From contig KN834779.1 in NCBI GenBank assembly GCA_000827265.1, forward strand, positions 501,970 to 565,969: a stretch of DNA of 64,000 nt, given 5' to 3'. Under the pieces are notes generated by a model that saw only the letters and a list, made by a program, of their open reading frames with translations, ran no database searches and was not told the origin of the DNA. The first letter of the stretch is position 1. Each line of letters begins with the position of its first letter. Positions 1 through 10,978 of the stretch are shown here, piece after piece. The DNA is from Collybiopsis luxurians FD-317 M1. Its lineage: Eukaryota > Basidiomycota > Agaricomycetes > Agaricales > Omphalotaceae. The translations under genes were made by a program, and so were the position numbers.

Positions 1-446
1 GGGAGAAACTGGATATTGTCAAATTCCTGGTATCCAGTGGTGCAGATGTCAATCTGCAGGGAGGGGAATATGGAACAGCACTCCAGGCTGCAGCATATGT
101 AGAACAACTGGATATTGTCAAATTCCTGGTATCCAGTGGTGCAGATGTCAATCTGCAGGGAGGAGAATATGGAACAGCACTCCAGGCTGCAGCATGCAGA
201 GGGGAACTGGATATTGTCAAGTTCCTGGTATCCAGTGGTGCAGATGTCAATCTACAGGGAGGGAAATATGGAAGTGCACTGCAAGCAGCAGCTACAGGGA
301 GCTTAAACATTGTTAATTTTTTGATAAAAAATGATGCCGATGTTAATTTAACAGGAGGGAAGCATGGATCAGCATTAAAAGCTGCCATTGCTGCACACAG
401 AGTAGACATTGTACAATGCTTAAAGGGTCAAGGAGCTAAAGAATAA
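1..446 (+). CDS. Ankyrin-repeat protein, 3' end (partial)
   Basis: The frame beginning at base 3 is open to the TAA at 444-446 and encodes at least four ankyrin-type repeats of 33 residues with the core DIVKFLVSSGADVNLQGG. The first three repeat starts lie exactly 99 nt apart (CTG at 9, 108, 207) and are almost identical in DNA, so they arose by recent unequal exchange. The last two repeats are more diverged (DIVQCLKGQGAKE at the C-terminus). Ankyrin repeats are protein-binding scaffolds. In mushroom fungi such arrays often form the C-terminal part of NACHT/NLR-like proteins, but the N-terminal part lies outside the window, so the partner domain is unknown. No intron is needed in the visible part. 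Confidence 0.85.
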   Translation, partial: EKLDIVKFLVSSGADVNLQGGEYGTALQAAAYVEQLDIVKFLVSSGADVNLQGGEYGTALQAAACRGELDIVKFLVSSGADVNLQGGKYGSALQAAATGSLNIVNFLIKNDADVNLTGGKHGSALKAAIAAHRVDIVQCLKGQGAKE

Positions 447-1537
447 TGCTGTCAAGTTTACATCAATTGTATTCAGCAAAGCAACTCTAGTTGCAAATCT
501 TTATAGTGCAGTATTTTCTACCTTTAAATATTATCTTTGTTTTTTCTAGCATTCAAGCCATTTGTAGTCCTCTTCTATATTAATACTTTATTATAGCAAT
601 TTCTGCAGTTCATTAAATGATTTGACTTGTGACACACCCAACAAAAATAATAATTTTCTTGCTCAGTCTGCACACTCAAATGGTAAGTAGTTACAAAACC
701 TGCTTGAAAGATTTGTTACACATATATCATTTTTTGGTGTGATTGAATACAATTTAATGACTTTAGACTCACACAGTGATACCTCAGATTCTCAGATGTA
801 TTCAGCTGCCACAGCATGAGTAATGAGTGAAGAAATTCTTAATGAGGAGGTAAGCTCCAACTTGGAATTTTTTTCAATTTCAATTTCCCAAGCACACAGG
901 CTGTGGTAAAATTCTCAGCATGCATCAATGTGCTGAGGCTTCAGGGGAGGCTTTTGCCATTGAAAAAAGCCCTCAATGCCTTCTGCACTCAGTGTGACTT
1001 GGATGGTATGAAGAGGAGCCTGAGGAAGGATTTTGCACTGGACATCTGCAGCATCAGTGTGTTCTCCCATGTCAATGCTTTCAACTGCTTTCTCAACATT
1101 GGGATGGGAAATGTTTTTAGGGTGTCCAGTTCAAGTGCCATTCCTGTGATAAAAGTCCCAATCATTATCCTTTAACTCCTTGTAGTTCCTCATAGAGTAC
1201 ATGATAGACATGTTTCAAAACTTGGGCTCCTGGGCAAGAATCTCATTGAAACCTAAATTCTGCTCATTTCTGAGATAAACTAGTCTAGCCCACTTGGTTG
1301 GTGTGCATTTAGAGTTATAAGGCATAATTTTACAAGCCATAGGGGAGCAATATGTCAGGAGTATGAGGAGGAAGAGTGCTTTAGCACTGGTGGAGCTGCA
1401 ATTACTATATAAGGTAGTGACATCTTTTTCTGCACCCACTGTACTCATAGGCGCCACCGCGCAGGGCACGAGTGGCCGCCACGCGGCAGCGTTGGCCCAC
1501 TACCAACGGCAGGGCATCAAGTATCTCCATTACAAGA
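447..1537. other. Intergenic region with an unrecognised degenerate minus-strand coding stretch
   Basis: AT-richer than the rest of the window. On the minus strand from about 1469 down to about 1130, a frame reads through one stop with protein-like composition (for example KWARLVYLRNEQNLGFNEIL, a stop, then MYSMRNYKELKDNDWDFYHR). Further stops and frame changes follow down to about 850. It could be the eroded end of a transposon or host gene. I recognise no family, and no intact gene can be built. Confidence 0.3.
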
Positions 1538-2615
1538 CTACATATTCTCCTCAATCCACTCCCTCAACGAATCCAAACTCCCTATACCAGCCTTCTCTCC
1601 TTTGTCTCCCTTTACCAATGACGAACGCACAGATGTTCCAAGAAAAACCACCTCTCCCCCTTCCCAATTTTCAAACTTGAACATCCCTCCGGGTCCCGTA
1701 CAATCCAAACCCCCCATATTCCCAGTCTCCTTCTCGTTCATACTCCCACCACCCATACCCCCACTACTACCAACACCATCATCGCCCAGCGCCTCAACGC
1801 CCATTCCACCCAACTGCGATTGTCTCCGCCTCTCTAGCTCTCGTTCGAGGATGGTTTGGACCCGGTTGATAGCTAGGGCTGTGGTATCGGCTGATATTGA
1901 AGAGGCTTTGATGAGGTCGGATTTGTGTGCGAGGATGAGTAGGGTAGGTAATGATTGGGAGGGAGGGAAGGACATTATGGCGTCTAGAATTGTATGAAGG
2001 TGCCTGTTAACGAAGTGTTAGTAGATTGTTAAATGATTTCAATATCTATAGGTTACGCACTCTGCTGCATGGGCCGCGTTTCTCGAAATCGTATTAGCAT
2101 CCACGACGAACGCTATCGCTTTCGCGGAGTTCAGTGACTCTTTGAATTGACTTCGAAGTCTAGGATGGCCGGGAACATCCACGACTTGGACGGGTTCTTT
2201 TTTTCCTGGGATCGTGAAAAATGAGGAGTTGGATTGCATTGAAGTGTTGGTTGGGACTGCGTTCCCGTATATTAACTACGGATTGTCAGAGTCTGCATAA
2301 GCTTTTCATGTCAAGATGGACATACCGAAGAAAATATAGCGGTCTTGCCGGAATCCGAAGGACCAGTAAGAAGGAATACATTTCGTTTAGATTGGCTTTT
2401 TCTCCGAGAGACGAAGACGAAGACTGAAAGACGTTATGTCAGTCGGACAGAAACGCGTGACTGTATCCAGTTTTGCAGCACGTACTGGCTATCAAGATGA
2501 CTGCAGCGAACAGCGATGCCAATATCAGAGTCTGCGAAGACACTGAGTTAGTCGAAAGGTCGACTTTGGGTTCAGCAACAGGCGTATATTCTGATTCTGA
2601 GACGTTCGGGTCCAT
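1538..2615 (-). CDS. Signal recognition particle receptor subunit beta
   Basis: ER-membrane GTPase that anchors the SRP receptor alpha subunit during co-translational targeting. Four exons (2615-2486, 2423-2326, 2275-2061, 2003-1538) join in frame to 302 residues. A hydrophobic anchor lies near residues 29-47 (TLILASLFAAVILIAIFVFV). Next come the G1 P-loop LLTGPSDSGKT, the G3 motif VDVPGHPRLR and a G4-like LILAHKSDL, in the order expected for SRPRB. The third intron uses the donor GTGCGT, which restores AAEHLHTILDAIM. A Gly/Ser-rich insert (GGMGVEALGDDGVGSSGG) sits in the C-terminal third, probably a surface loop. The start codon lies only 76 bp from that of the metaxin gene on the other strand. 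Confidence 0.93.
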
Positions 2616-2691
2616 AACGAGATGATGACGGTCCAGGTTTAAACTGGGGTCCAGCGCCTAAACAAACGTTTACCGCTCATTTTCCCGCTAC
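2616..2691. promoter_or_regulatory. Bidirectional promoter, SRP receptor beta / metaxin
   Basis: Only 76 bp separate the two divergent start codons. The interval contains AGCGCCTAAAC (2653-2663), 28 bp before the metaxin ATG, followed by an AACG and TACCGC-type GC step. The same GCGCYTAAA core recurs next to several other start codons in this window, so it is a candidate core promoter element. Function is inferred from position and recurrence. Confidence 0.5.
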
Positions 2692-3820
2692 ATGCAAGTT
2701 CCCGGTCCACTCAAAACACTCTTCTCCTACTTTCCTCTGTACACCCATCCTCCCCTCCACCCTCAATCAAAATCTACTTTAGAAGGTCCCACAATATGGG
2801 TGTACCCGCCTAAACATAGCAGTGACAACCAAACCGCTGCTGGATCGACCGAAACCGTCCTAAGTTCAGACGTCGAATGTCTCAAATGGCAAGCCTACAT
2901 CGCGCTCAGAGGTCTCTCAAAAATCAGAGTTCGATTTGACGTGGACGCGCAGGGTGCTGTGGATGGGAGATTACCCAATTTACACGTCCCTTTTGACGCG
3001 TCTGCAGCCGGGGATGGGTATTCCTGGAGGGCTGCGGTGCAGAATGCAAAAAATACAGATACAGGGAATGTGGATAACAGCTCGGAATTGCTTTCAGCGC
3101 CGCAGATTGTCGAATGGGTTGATGTAAAACTGGCGCATAGTGCGTTGGATGACGAATGGGAGGGGTATAGGGATGAAGCGGCGAAAGATGAGAGTAGGGC
3201 TTGGGTAGCGTTGCTCGAAGGGGATATACATGCTGCTTTGGTATGAAAGGGACTTGATTCACCGCTGCATTCACTGTGCTTACTCATGCCCGCCTCCAAG
3301 ATCCTCTCCGAACCACCCAAATCCTTCCTATCCGCCCTACTATCTCCCCCAACACCCTCTCCATCTTCCACCACGTCCCTCAAATCAATCCTGATCCCTC
3401 CCCCGCCTCCATCAACCGGGTTCTTTTCAATTCTACCCTCATACTCGTTTAGCTTTTCCACACCTTTCGGTACCACGTCGGGAGGAAGCGGAGGAGGGGT
3501 TAGAATATCCTCTGCAACACGAAAAGCTGTATTTGAAAAATACGCAGAAGCTATCAAAGCCTTGTCAGAAAAGCTAGGTACAGATAAGTGGTTTTTGGGA
3601 TCAGAGTACGTACGAGTTCGGCTTTTTTCCTGGTTCTGTATGCTCATCGAACACTTTGCGTAGATACCCAACGCCTCTTGACGCACTGATATTCGCATAC
3701 CTCCACTGCATTCTTCAATCTCCCGACATTGTGCGAACAGAGGTAACTCGAAGAGTCAACTTGGTAGCTTGGGAATGGCGCGTAAGGGGAATGGTTAAAG
3801 CTGCATTTATTAAGGCGTAG
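2692..3820 (+). CDS. Metaxin / Sam37-like mitochondrial outer membrane import protein
   Basis: Component of the sorting and assembly machinery that inserts beta-barrel proteins into the mitochondrial outer membrane. Three exons (2692-3240, 3301-3605, 3664-3820) give 336 residues. The N-terminus LFSYFPLYTHPP matches the metaxin/Tom37 thioredoxin-like start. The C-terminal GST-like part has GTDKWFLGSEYPTPLDALIF, the family's typical glutathione-transferase-like helix. A low-complexity Ser/Pro loop (SPPTPSPSSTTS) separates the two halves. The first intron's acceptor (after CCTCCAAG) is the least certain junction. No C-terminal membrane anchor is obvious. Assignment to the Sam37/metaxin family is firm, but one-to-one orthology with SAM37 is inferred. 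Confidence 0.85.
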
Positions 3821-4056
3821 TCAAATGATTTTACTTGGGCTACGGTTGCATTGCAGAAATCTAGATGTGTTCATGGATAACATACTTATTGGCAGTAGAA
3901 TCACTGGAACAAAAAGTACAGGTATAGAAACAACATTCAAAATAAAATCTACCCATCGACCAAGAACCTAAAATTCGCAAGAAGGAAAGTCTAATACAAA
4001 CCAAGAAATCTGAGAGTCTCCCTAGATATCTATTCTCATTCTTCTTTGAGCTCCGC

Positions 4057-5276
4057 CTACTCCTTCGCGTCAAGTGTCTTTGCCCTCCCGTTCCCATTCC
4101 CATTGATAACTGCAGCCGGCTTTGACGAAAAGCGTTTTCGGAGGGCTGCAATCATTTTGATGAACCTAGCCAAGATCTTGTATCACTTTACACAACGAAC
4201 AAAGGTACGACCGACTCACCACAGCACATTTAAAGCCTGCAGTACGACATTTCCTATGCTATATATGAATAAGTAAATGGTGGGAATTTGATTCCTGACG
4301 TTGTATAGCGTGAAGAAGAAATCGTATGACTAGGAAGGGTCAACCACTGAAGTCACATAAGAACGTCGAGGCGATAGAACTCACAATATACGCTCCGTGA
4401 ACTATCCTTATACCAAAAAATGTCACAAGAAGAAAGAAGCCATTGACGAGTTGGAACATGCTTCCTGTGCGGTTGGTTTTGTCGAGGAACCAGTGGATGT
4501 TTAGGAATATTGTACTCCTGGAAACGGTATGAGCGGAGGAGAATCAGCGAGGATAGATAGAAGGGAACATACGTTTCCCATAAAAGACATCTGGCCGCGT
4601 AATATGATAGGAAAGGTGACTGAGGTTATGTGAGCTTAGTTTGTAGGATGTAGATGGGAGAGATGACATACGAAGGAAAGTAGGTATATGATCGAGCAAG
4701 CCAATCCTATTCAAGCTGAGTGAGAGGAATGACACGAAAATCACATAACGTACCATGAAGGATAAACCCAAAATCGGTATAATTGACAATAGCATCTAGA
4801 GTGTCCCAGACAAAGTACCTGCATAGCAGACACGTAGGTGAACCCATAGAATATGAACAAAAACACGGCTTACGCGCTGGCAATGGCCTGGAGTTTACCA
4901 CTCTGGTCGTCCCATCCAAAAGCTCTATCCTTGTTCAGCTCTGGCGAGTTCATGGCGTATAAGGCGAGTGGCACGACAACTAGAGCATGAACTTGGGATA
5001 CGACGTGTATTGACCTTGAAATTATTTGAATATTTCATTCATAAACTATTAACTGTCTACATACCAATTATTCCTTCCCCTTTTCCCCATCCTTCGATAA
5101 CTCTCTGAACATTGTTCGCTGATCATCGGCGCAAAGCTTTGGTGAACAGCAAGGAAGAAAAAGAAGGACACGATGAATGTATACAAGTGCTCTGGGAGCT
5201 TTGTGAGGCCGAGGTCGAGAGCATATTTACCAAGGACCGTTCGGGTGAAGAATTTGAGGTCAGCTATGATATCCAT
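4057..5276 (-). CDS. TLC-domain multi-pass membrane protein (TMEM56/TLCD-like)
   Basis: About nine short exons join in frame from MDIIADLKFFTRTVLGKYAL to a hydrophilic tail ending NGRAKTLDAKE. The central part shows the TRAM-LAG1-CLN8 pattern: PEHLYTFIVSFFFFLAVHQ, HVVSQVHALVVVPLALYAMN, then AYFVWDTLDAIVNYTDFGF, NIHWFLDKTNR (with the family's conserved His) and a final membrane span around YLFIYSIGNVVLQALNVLW. TLC proteins act in ER lipid metabolism or membrane composition. This member belongs to the TMEM56 group rather than to the ceramide synthases, since the Lag1 motif is absent. Introns are 45-60 nt with good consensus ends. Function beyond the family is inference. Confidence 0.82.
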
Positions 5277-5494
5277 GGTGTAGTTGGTGGCGGCGAACTG
5301 TCAAAACGAGTCGCACGGCATCCACGTGACATGATAAACCATATAAGGCAAGTTTCATATTCCTTCCATTTTTGGCAAGCACTTCTCGGTACCTGTTCCT
5401 CATTAGACCTGCCAATCCACGGGCCGACGATGAGATACGTTATCCCGAATGTCCTCCTCTTCAGCCTCTTTCGCTCCCTTTTACCTCCTTCTCC

Positions 5495-6556
5495 ATGGTC
5501 GCCCGTTCAGAGAACGCGTCCGATGACGACCATGGTAATCCGAAAATTTCTCGCAGCCGTCTCTGGTCTTTTTCTTCTTCGTCGAATTCAAATTCTGCAC
5601 TCAAAAACGCTCAACTCGCTCAGGGCGCCGTTCCAAGCACCGGTAAATGGAGATGCCTCGTTCTTTCACTAGTGAGGCATGGTCAAGTCAGTTTTACATT
5701 TTTATTCTTGCGTACATCCATCGACCCGCTTATTCGCTTAGGCTGCAAGTAACACCCAAGGCTGGCGAGCAGGCCCCGACAGCCCTCTGACTTGTATCGG
5801 TAACTCCCAAGTCGAATCTCTTGCCCTATCCTGGTCTCGAGTACGTATAACCAAACTCGTCTCATCGCATCTCCAGCGGGCCGTCACCACAGCCAAAACC
5901 ATTTCTGCACTCAATGTATCCCGTCCACCTGTATGGATTGATCGTACAGTTCAAGAACAACTCCCCGGAGCATTGGCACCAAAGCTGTTTATCTCGGGAA
6001 AGACGAGAGAGGGGTCGCTAGCGTTGGGGAGGGTGTTGGTTGAGGGGAAAATGCCTAGGGATCATGTACCTCCTGAAGGGGGAGAAAGTCTGAATATGGT
6101 CGCGGAGAGGGCTAAAAATTTTCTGCTAGGCGTTATGATGGAACATGCTATGGAGACTGAGATGGTCTCTACTGTGCATGCTGGACCGCAAGAGTTTGAT
6201 TCGGAAATGTGGAAACTCGGAGGGGATCCACCGGAGCCTGCGAAGATGCCGCCGGGTATCCCTCACGTCGTTGTTGTCAGCCATAACGTGTTTCTCGGCG
6301 AATTGTACGAGACAATGTATTATTGGAATTCGACAGAAAGGGCGGACGGGTTGTGGTGTCATTGGAAGAATGCTACCTGGTACGTTTCAAAGTCTCCGTC
6401 TACATTGTTCTAAATTCCTCGTTACTCAGGACGCGTCATATATTATGGATCCGGGATCGATATTCGGATTCCTCGTCTTCATACGACTTTGAGTTTCAAG
6501 ATCTTTTGGCTCCTATGAGAAAGGACGGGGCTTCAATAGCGCGATGTGATCCTTGA
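5495..6556 (+). CDS. Histidine phosphatase (phosphoglycerate-mutase-like) family protein
   Basis: Three exons (5495-5686, 5742-6379, 6430-6556) give 318 residues. The catalytic phospho-histidine loop is LVRHGQ at the end of exon 1. The arginine-bearing SHLQRAVTTAKTIS follows in exon 2, and the second catalytic histidine is in VVVVSHNVFLGEL. Between them lies EQLPGALAPK and an EGGESLNMVAERAKNF segment usual for the fungal TIGAR-like branch. The first ATG in this frame is at 5495; no earlier in-frame ATG exists. It is divergent from the TLC-domain gene, with 218 bp between starts. The substrate cannot be told from sequence. Confidence 0.88.
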
Positions 6557-6958
6557 TGTCTACCTTAGCCGGGGCATCCAAATCTCCTAATCTATCTTGA
6601 TGTTCTGTAATTCTTGTTACTGTACCTTCGGTTTTACCGCTACCTGTGTATGTCTTTCGTGTAACTCTTGACGATGTTGCATTAATATAAACTACCAGAG
6701 TCCGCTTGGGCTCCGCTTCTAAATTGTTGGAAGTGGATGTCTGCACCTCAGGTTCACGACTCGGAAGCGCGGTACGCGTCGAGTCCGCTGACAGCTATCA
6801 AATTCAAACGCGTAGATGCCGACTTGATACAGGGTCCACATAACCGACTAACGCGATATGTACACTGGGCCCAGCGCTTAAACTAGCGCCTGCGTTCCTT
6901 CGTCGCGACCACATCTCTGCTCCTTCGCCGCTCCTTAATCCTTAAGCATTGCTTGAAC
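6557..6958 (+). promoter_or_regulatory. Intergenic region with GCGCTTAAA element
   Basis: No gene seen. AGCGCTTAAAC lies at 6873-6883 and is followed by AGCGCC at 6885-6890, about 75 bp before the F-box-like start. This is one of the clearest copies of the recurrent promoter-like motif. Confidence 0.4.
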
Positions 6959-8232
6959 ATGTCCTTACTCGGTTGCGAAAACATTCATCGCCGATTTCCA
7001 AATGAAATCTTTACCCTCATTGTTGATGGTCTCAAAGATAATTTTCCTGCACTCCGTAATGTTTCTTTGGTCTGCAAGGACTTTGCAGCGCTAGCTCAAC
7101 CCCGGATTTTCCGAGCTATTAGATTGGAGGCAGGACGACGTCACGTACCAGTTCACCACCTCCCGCTTGTCCATAAGCTGGAACCATTTTTATGAAATTC
7201 AACACTCGCTCGATTTGTACAATGCCTTCATTTCTCCACATATAAGCGGAATACTAATGGGGATGAGGATCTTGCTCACATCCTTGAGAGCTTGCCCTCC
7301 CTAATCGCGCTGTATATCTGTTTCCCAAGCTCCAAACATTTTCAAGCAATTGAGATATCGCCGTTTCACGGAGCCTTGAAAGAGCTCTATATTGATGCCA
7401 CAGAGCGTCTCCGACCTACAGACTGGGTCTATCTCGAAGACATGTTGGTATCGTTAACAGTTTTAGAGGTGCTTGCAATTTATGCTCTCCGAATCATCGA
7501 GTGTTCGGAAGGTCCTCGGAAAGTCGTCCATCCTAGGTCATTGAAAATAGCGGCCTTCATACATGCCAACCCTATCGGACGCGCAGTTGACTACGGCTTG
7601 GAGTGGTCGCATCCTCCTTCACTTCGCACCCTCATTGTGAGACCTCGCTATTCCGGGAGTCTCAGTAAATTTTGGAAGGGAGTAGACATTAATATGCAAG
7701 TTGTTCTAGACGCCGGGATATACCCTGATAATGAAATGGCCTTACAAGGTAAGATTTTGACTTTGATAGGAATTGCGCAAATCGAACCCCGACTCTCTTC
7801 GTGACAGGGTTCAGAGCAACAAAACTGATATATTCCTGCGCCCAATCAGCAAGACTCGCTCGTCTCTTCTGCCAATTCATGTACAATCTTCCTGACCCTG
7901 TCCGCGAAATTGTTATCGACATGGACGCTTGCGGGCGCGACGACGACGGTACTCTCCAGTCTGACGAGATAGGTCAGGAGGAGGATTGGGTCGAGTTTGA
8001 CTCTAGTCTTATGAAGAGGCATGAAATCGGTTTGTTGAATCGCGTCTGCTTCAGATGTACCAGACATAGTTCGTCGACTATATTCTCTTTTGCATTACGA
8101 TCTTCGAATCATCATCGCGAAGTGGAGGATAGAACAATTCTGGACCGCATCGAGAACTTATTACCTAGGTCTAAGGGTCTGGGATTTTTGGAGGTGGATC
8201 GTGATATGCTGTTTTTTGAACCTACGATGTAA
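6959..8232 (+). pseudogene. F-box-like protein gene, copy 1 (premature stop)
   Basis: Starts with an F-box-like segment (FPNEIFTLIVDGL, LVCKDFAALAQPRIFRAIRL). An in-frame TGA at 7193-7195 interrupts it where copy 2 has CAA. After that stop the same frame stays open to the intron (GTAAGATTTTG to GTGACAG, about 7751-7805) and continues to FLEVDRDMLFFEPTM and a stop at 8232. Apart from the single TGA the gene would encode about 400 residues. F-box proteins bind Skp1 (a SKP1 gene is present at 51.9-52.6 kb) and recruit substrates to SCF ubiquitin ligases. Either a young pseudogene or, less likely, a truncated functional product or an assembly error. Confidence 0.75.
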
Positions 8233-8443
8233 TATGTTTGCTTAAGAGGTGTATCTTTGCCTTTCTCTGTAACCTGTTCTTGCGTTTTCCTTGCAAGTGA
8301 TAAAGCCCTTCAGTTCCACTTTTTGGGCGCTTAGATGAGCAGGTCCAGTCATCTTTCGCGGCCACATACTTCTATTTCTAAGTCACTGGGATTGCAGCTT
8401 TTCTGTCAGTTCATTTACATATCACCACTCTCGACTTGGTAAC

Positions 8444-9704
8444 ATGTCCTTACCCGGCTCGGATCCTCTCTTCGAAAACACTTGTCGCCGATTTCCAAAT
8501 GAAATTTTTGCTCTTATCGTCGATGGTCTCATAGATAATCTCCCTGCACTCCGTAATGCAGCTCTGGTCTGCAAGGACTTTGTAGCGCTAGCTCAGCCCT
8601 GGATCTTCCGAACTATTAGATTACAGGAAGGTTTTTGTCGCGTACCAGTTGCACACCTTCCGCTTGTCCGTCGGCGTCAGCTAGAACCCTTCTTGCAAAA
8701 TCCAAAGCTCATTCGATTTGTACAGCGCCTTCATTTTTCCTCGTATATGCAACAATTTACCGATGGAAATTAGGATCCTGCTCACATCCTTGGGAGCATG
8801 CCCTCCCTCACCACGTTGTATATCTGTTTCTCAAGCTCCAGACATTTCTTAGCAATCGAGACATCTCCATTTCACGAAACTTTGAAAGAGCTTTACATTG
8901 ATGCGACAATGTCTCTTGGGCCTACGGACTGGGGTCTTTTCGCAGACATGTTGGCATCGTTAACAGCTTTGGAGGTGCTTGCGATCCACGCCCTCGACAC
9001 GCTCTCAGAAAGACCTCGGAAAATCGTTCTTCCTAGGTCCCTGAAAATTGCAGCCTTCATAAACTCTGACTCTGATTTTGATCGCGCAATTGGAGTAGGC
9101 TTGCAGTCGTCGCATCCTCCTTCACTTCGCACCTTCATCCTTGGAAATTCCGGTCACAGTGAACTTTGGAACGGATTAAACATCGCTACGCAAATTATTC
9201 TAGACAGGATAATCCCTGATGAACAGCCCTTGCTAGGTAAGATTCTGACTTCGGATAGCAACAAGGCCTGACTTTCTTCGTGACAGGGTTCAGAGCAACA
9301 AAACTCATATATTCCTGCAATCAATCGAAGGAACTCGGCCTTCTCCTTGATTTCGTCGTATACAGCCTTCCCGATCCTGTTCGCGAAATTGTTATCGACA
9401 TGAACGCTTGCGGGAGTGACGAACTTTTCAGTTTGACAAAATAGGTTGTAAGGAATACTGGATCGAGCTTGACTCCAGACTCATGGGGAGGCATAAACTT
9501 GGTTTGTTGAATCGCGTCTGCTTCAGAAGTACCAGACATGACTCTTCAGCTACGTTCTCCTTTGCATTACGACATGCGTATCATCATTGCGAAGTAGAGG
9601 ATAGAACAATTCTAAACCGCATCGGGAGCTGGTTACCTAGATCCAAGAGTCTGAGTTTCTTGGAAGTGGATCGTGAGATGCTATTTTTTGAATCCACAAT
9701 GTAA
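8444..9704 (+). pseudogene. F-box-like protein gene, copy 2 (premature stop and frameshift)
   Basis: Tandem paralogue of the gene just upstream, same strand, start codons 1,485 bp apart. The F-box part is FPNEIFALIVDGL and LVCKDFVALAQPWIFRTIRL. It carries a TAG at 8771-8773 where copy 1 reads GAG. After the shared intron (GTAAGATTCTG to GTGACAG), a frameshift near 9430-9445 puts the rest (from KIGCKEYWIEL to FLEVDREMLFFESTM) in another frame. The two lesions differ from that of copy 1, so the copies were inactivated independently. GGCGCTTAGA at 8326-8335 is a weakened form of the promoter motif. Confidence 0.75.
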
Positions 9705-9975
9705 TGATTTTGTTCTTGAAATTGTCAGTCTTTGTCTTTCTCTGTAACCTGTTCTCTGCTTCCTTTTCTTTCCAACTCGCAGTAAGTAGGTTAGATGAAG
9801 ACCTTCACTGTATTTATGCAACCGAGAGTTTGACTAGATTGTCGGGCTGGGATCTACGAATGGGTTGGGTGCTTTAAATCTCTAACAGTGCAATGTTTGT
9901 TATGTTAACAGTGAATTTTCTGTCAAAACAACTGTGCAAGACTTTCGAATGTATCTTTAATCATACAATGCTATT
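9705..9975. other. Intergenic, nothing recognised
   Basis: Between the stop of F-box copy 2 and the stop of the convergent gene. No open frame or RNA signature seen. Confidence 0.5.
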
Positions 9976-10978
9976 CTATGCAGCAATCTCACTCTGAACC
10001 AACATGGCCTCCAATTCTGCGCTGGATACTTCGAACGAACCATCTGGAAGATCAAGGTATTGCACGGTGTATCGATTCTCAAGCAAATCAATCAAGAGAA
10101 CCCTCCACTTCACCAACTTGGTCTCGCTAGAGCCAGTTGGAAGACAATCTTCCATTTCAAACACTATCGATTGAAGTTCCTTAAAGTTCTCTGCAATGGA
10201 GGCGACTCTACGAGCAGATATGATCGAGTTAAGCGCAGCATTGGGACGACTAATAGTAACTGAGCGAGCAAAGCTAGTGGCAATACTGCTGATGCTTGGC
10301 GTGCTGTGAGGATTGTGGGCCCTGCTGGGAGCGGATGCCATGGGGTTTGGCGTAATTTCAGGGATATCCATCGAGTCAACGGATTCAAGTACATAAGGTT
10401 GTCTGCGAGGAGGGTCTGGCTCAGCGGTCGACTTCGGTTGACATTTAAAGCCACTTACAGCTCACTGGAGTATTTGAGATGCCCAAAGAATAGGTCCTTC
10501 AAGGGTAAAGCAATGAGGCATTCGCTGAGGATGAAGAATGCATTTGTAGAATAAACCCACCTCCAATACAAACTTGAGAAAGTAGAATCAGACAACGAGA
10601 CGCATATTCATAGAAGGGTGCACATACTCCTTGAAATCTTTGGGTTGGTGCTCGAAGTAATCATCAAATTGGGAAAGTACTTCTTCAACGACTGTATACC
10701 TGGCTTTGGGTCTTTGAAGAACGAGTGAAAGTAAGGACTGTTATTGTCCACCCGAGGTTGGTCCATCTGGATAAGATGAGGGTCGCTATCCGCCGCAGCA
10801 GAGACCTCTGCGTGAAGGTGTTCAAAGTGAGCTGTGTCTTGTCCATTTCGATGTTTGCCTGATGTTGGATATGCTGGTACTGAACTGCACGCTGCACCAG
10901 TTGCACAAGGGTCTTGTTCGAAGGGGGAACTGGCGGGTGGAGGAGGGCCATTTCATTCGGGCTCAATCTAGTACCCAT
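9976..10978 (-). CDS. Unrecognised protein, 261 residues
   Basis: Best model has four exons (10978-10806, 10711-10628, 10560-10459, 10402-9976), which keep one frame and give 261 residues. The second exon reads ARYTVVEEVLSQFDDYFEH, the third WVYSTNAFFILSECLIALPL (possibly membrane-associated), and the last ends in ENRYTVQYLDLPDGSFEVSS. The first intron is the weakest: a second acceptor at AATAACAG would require a different upstream frame. No family is recognised. It lies between F-box copy 2 and the F-box relic but on the opposite strand and is intact, so it is probably unrelated to them. Confidence 0.55.

Noticed and set aside
903..1175. 90-codon plus-strand frame
   Set aside because: Starts at GTG, and the protein-like signal in this interval is on the minus strand (degenerate), so this is a shadow.
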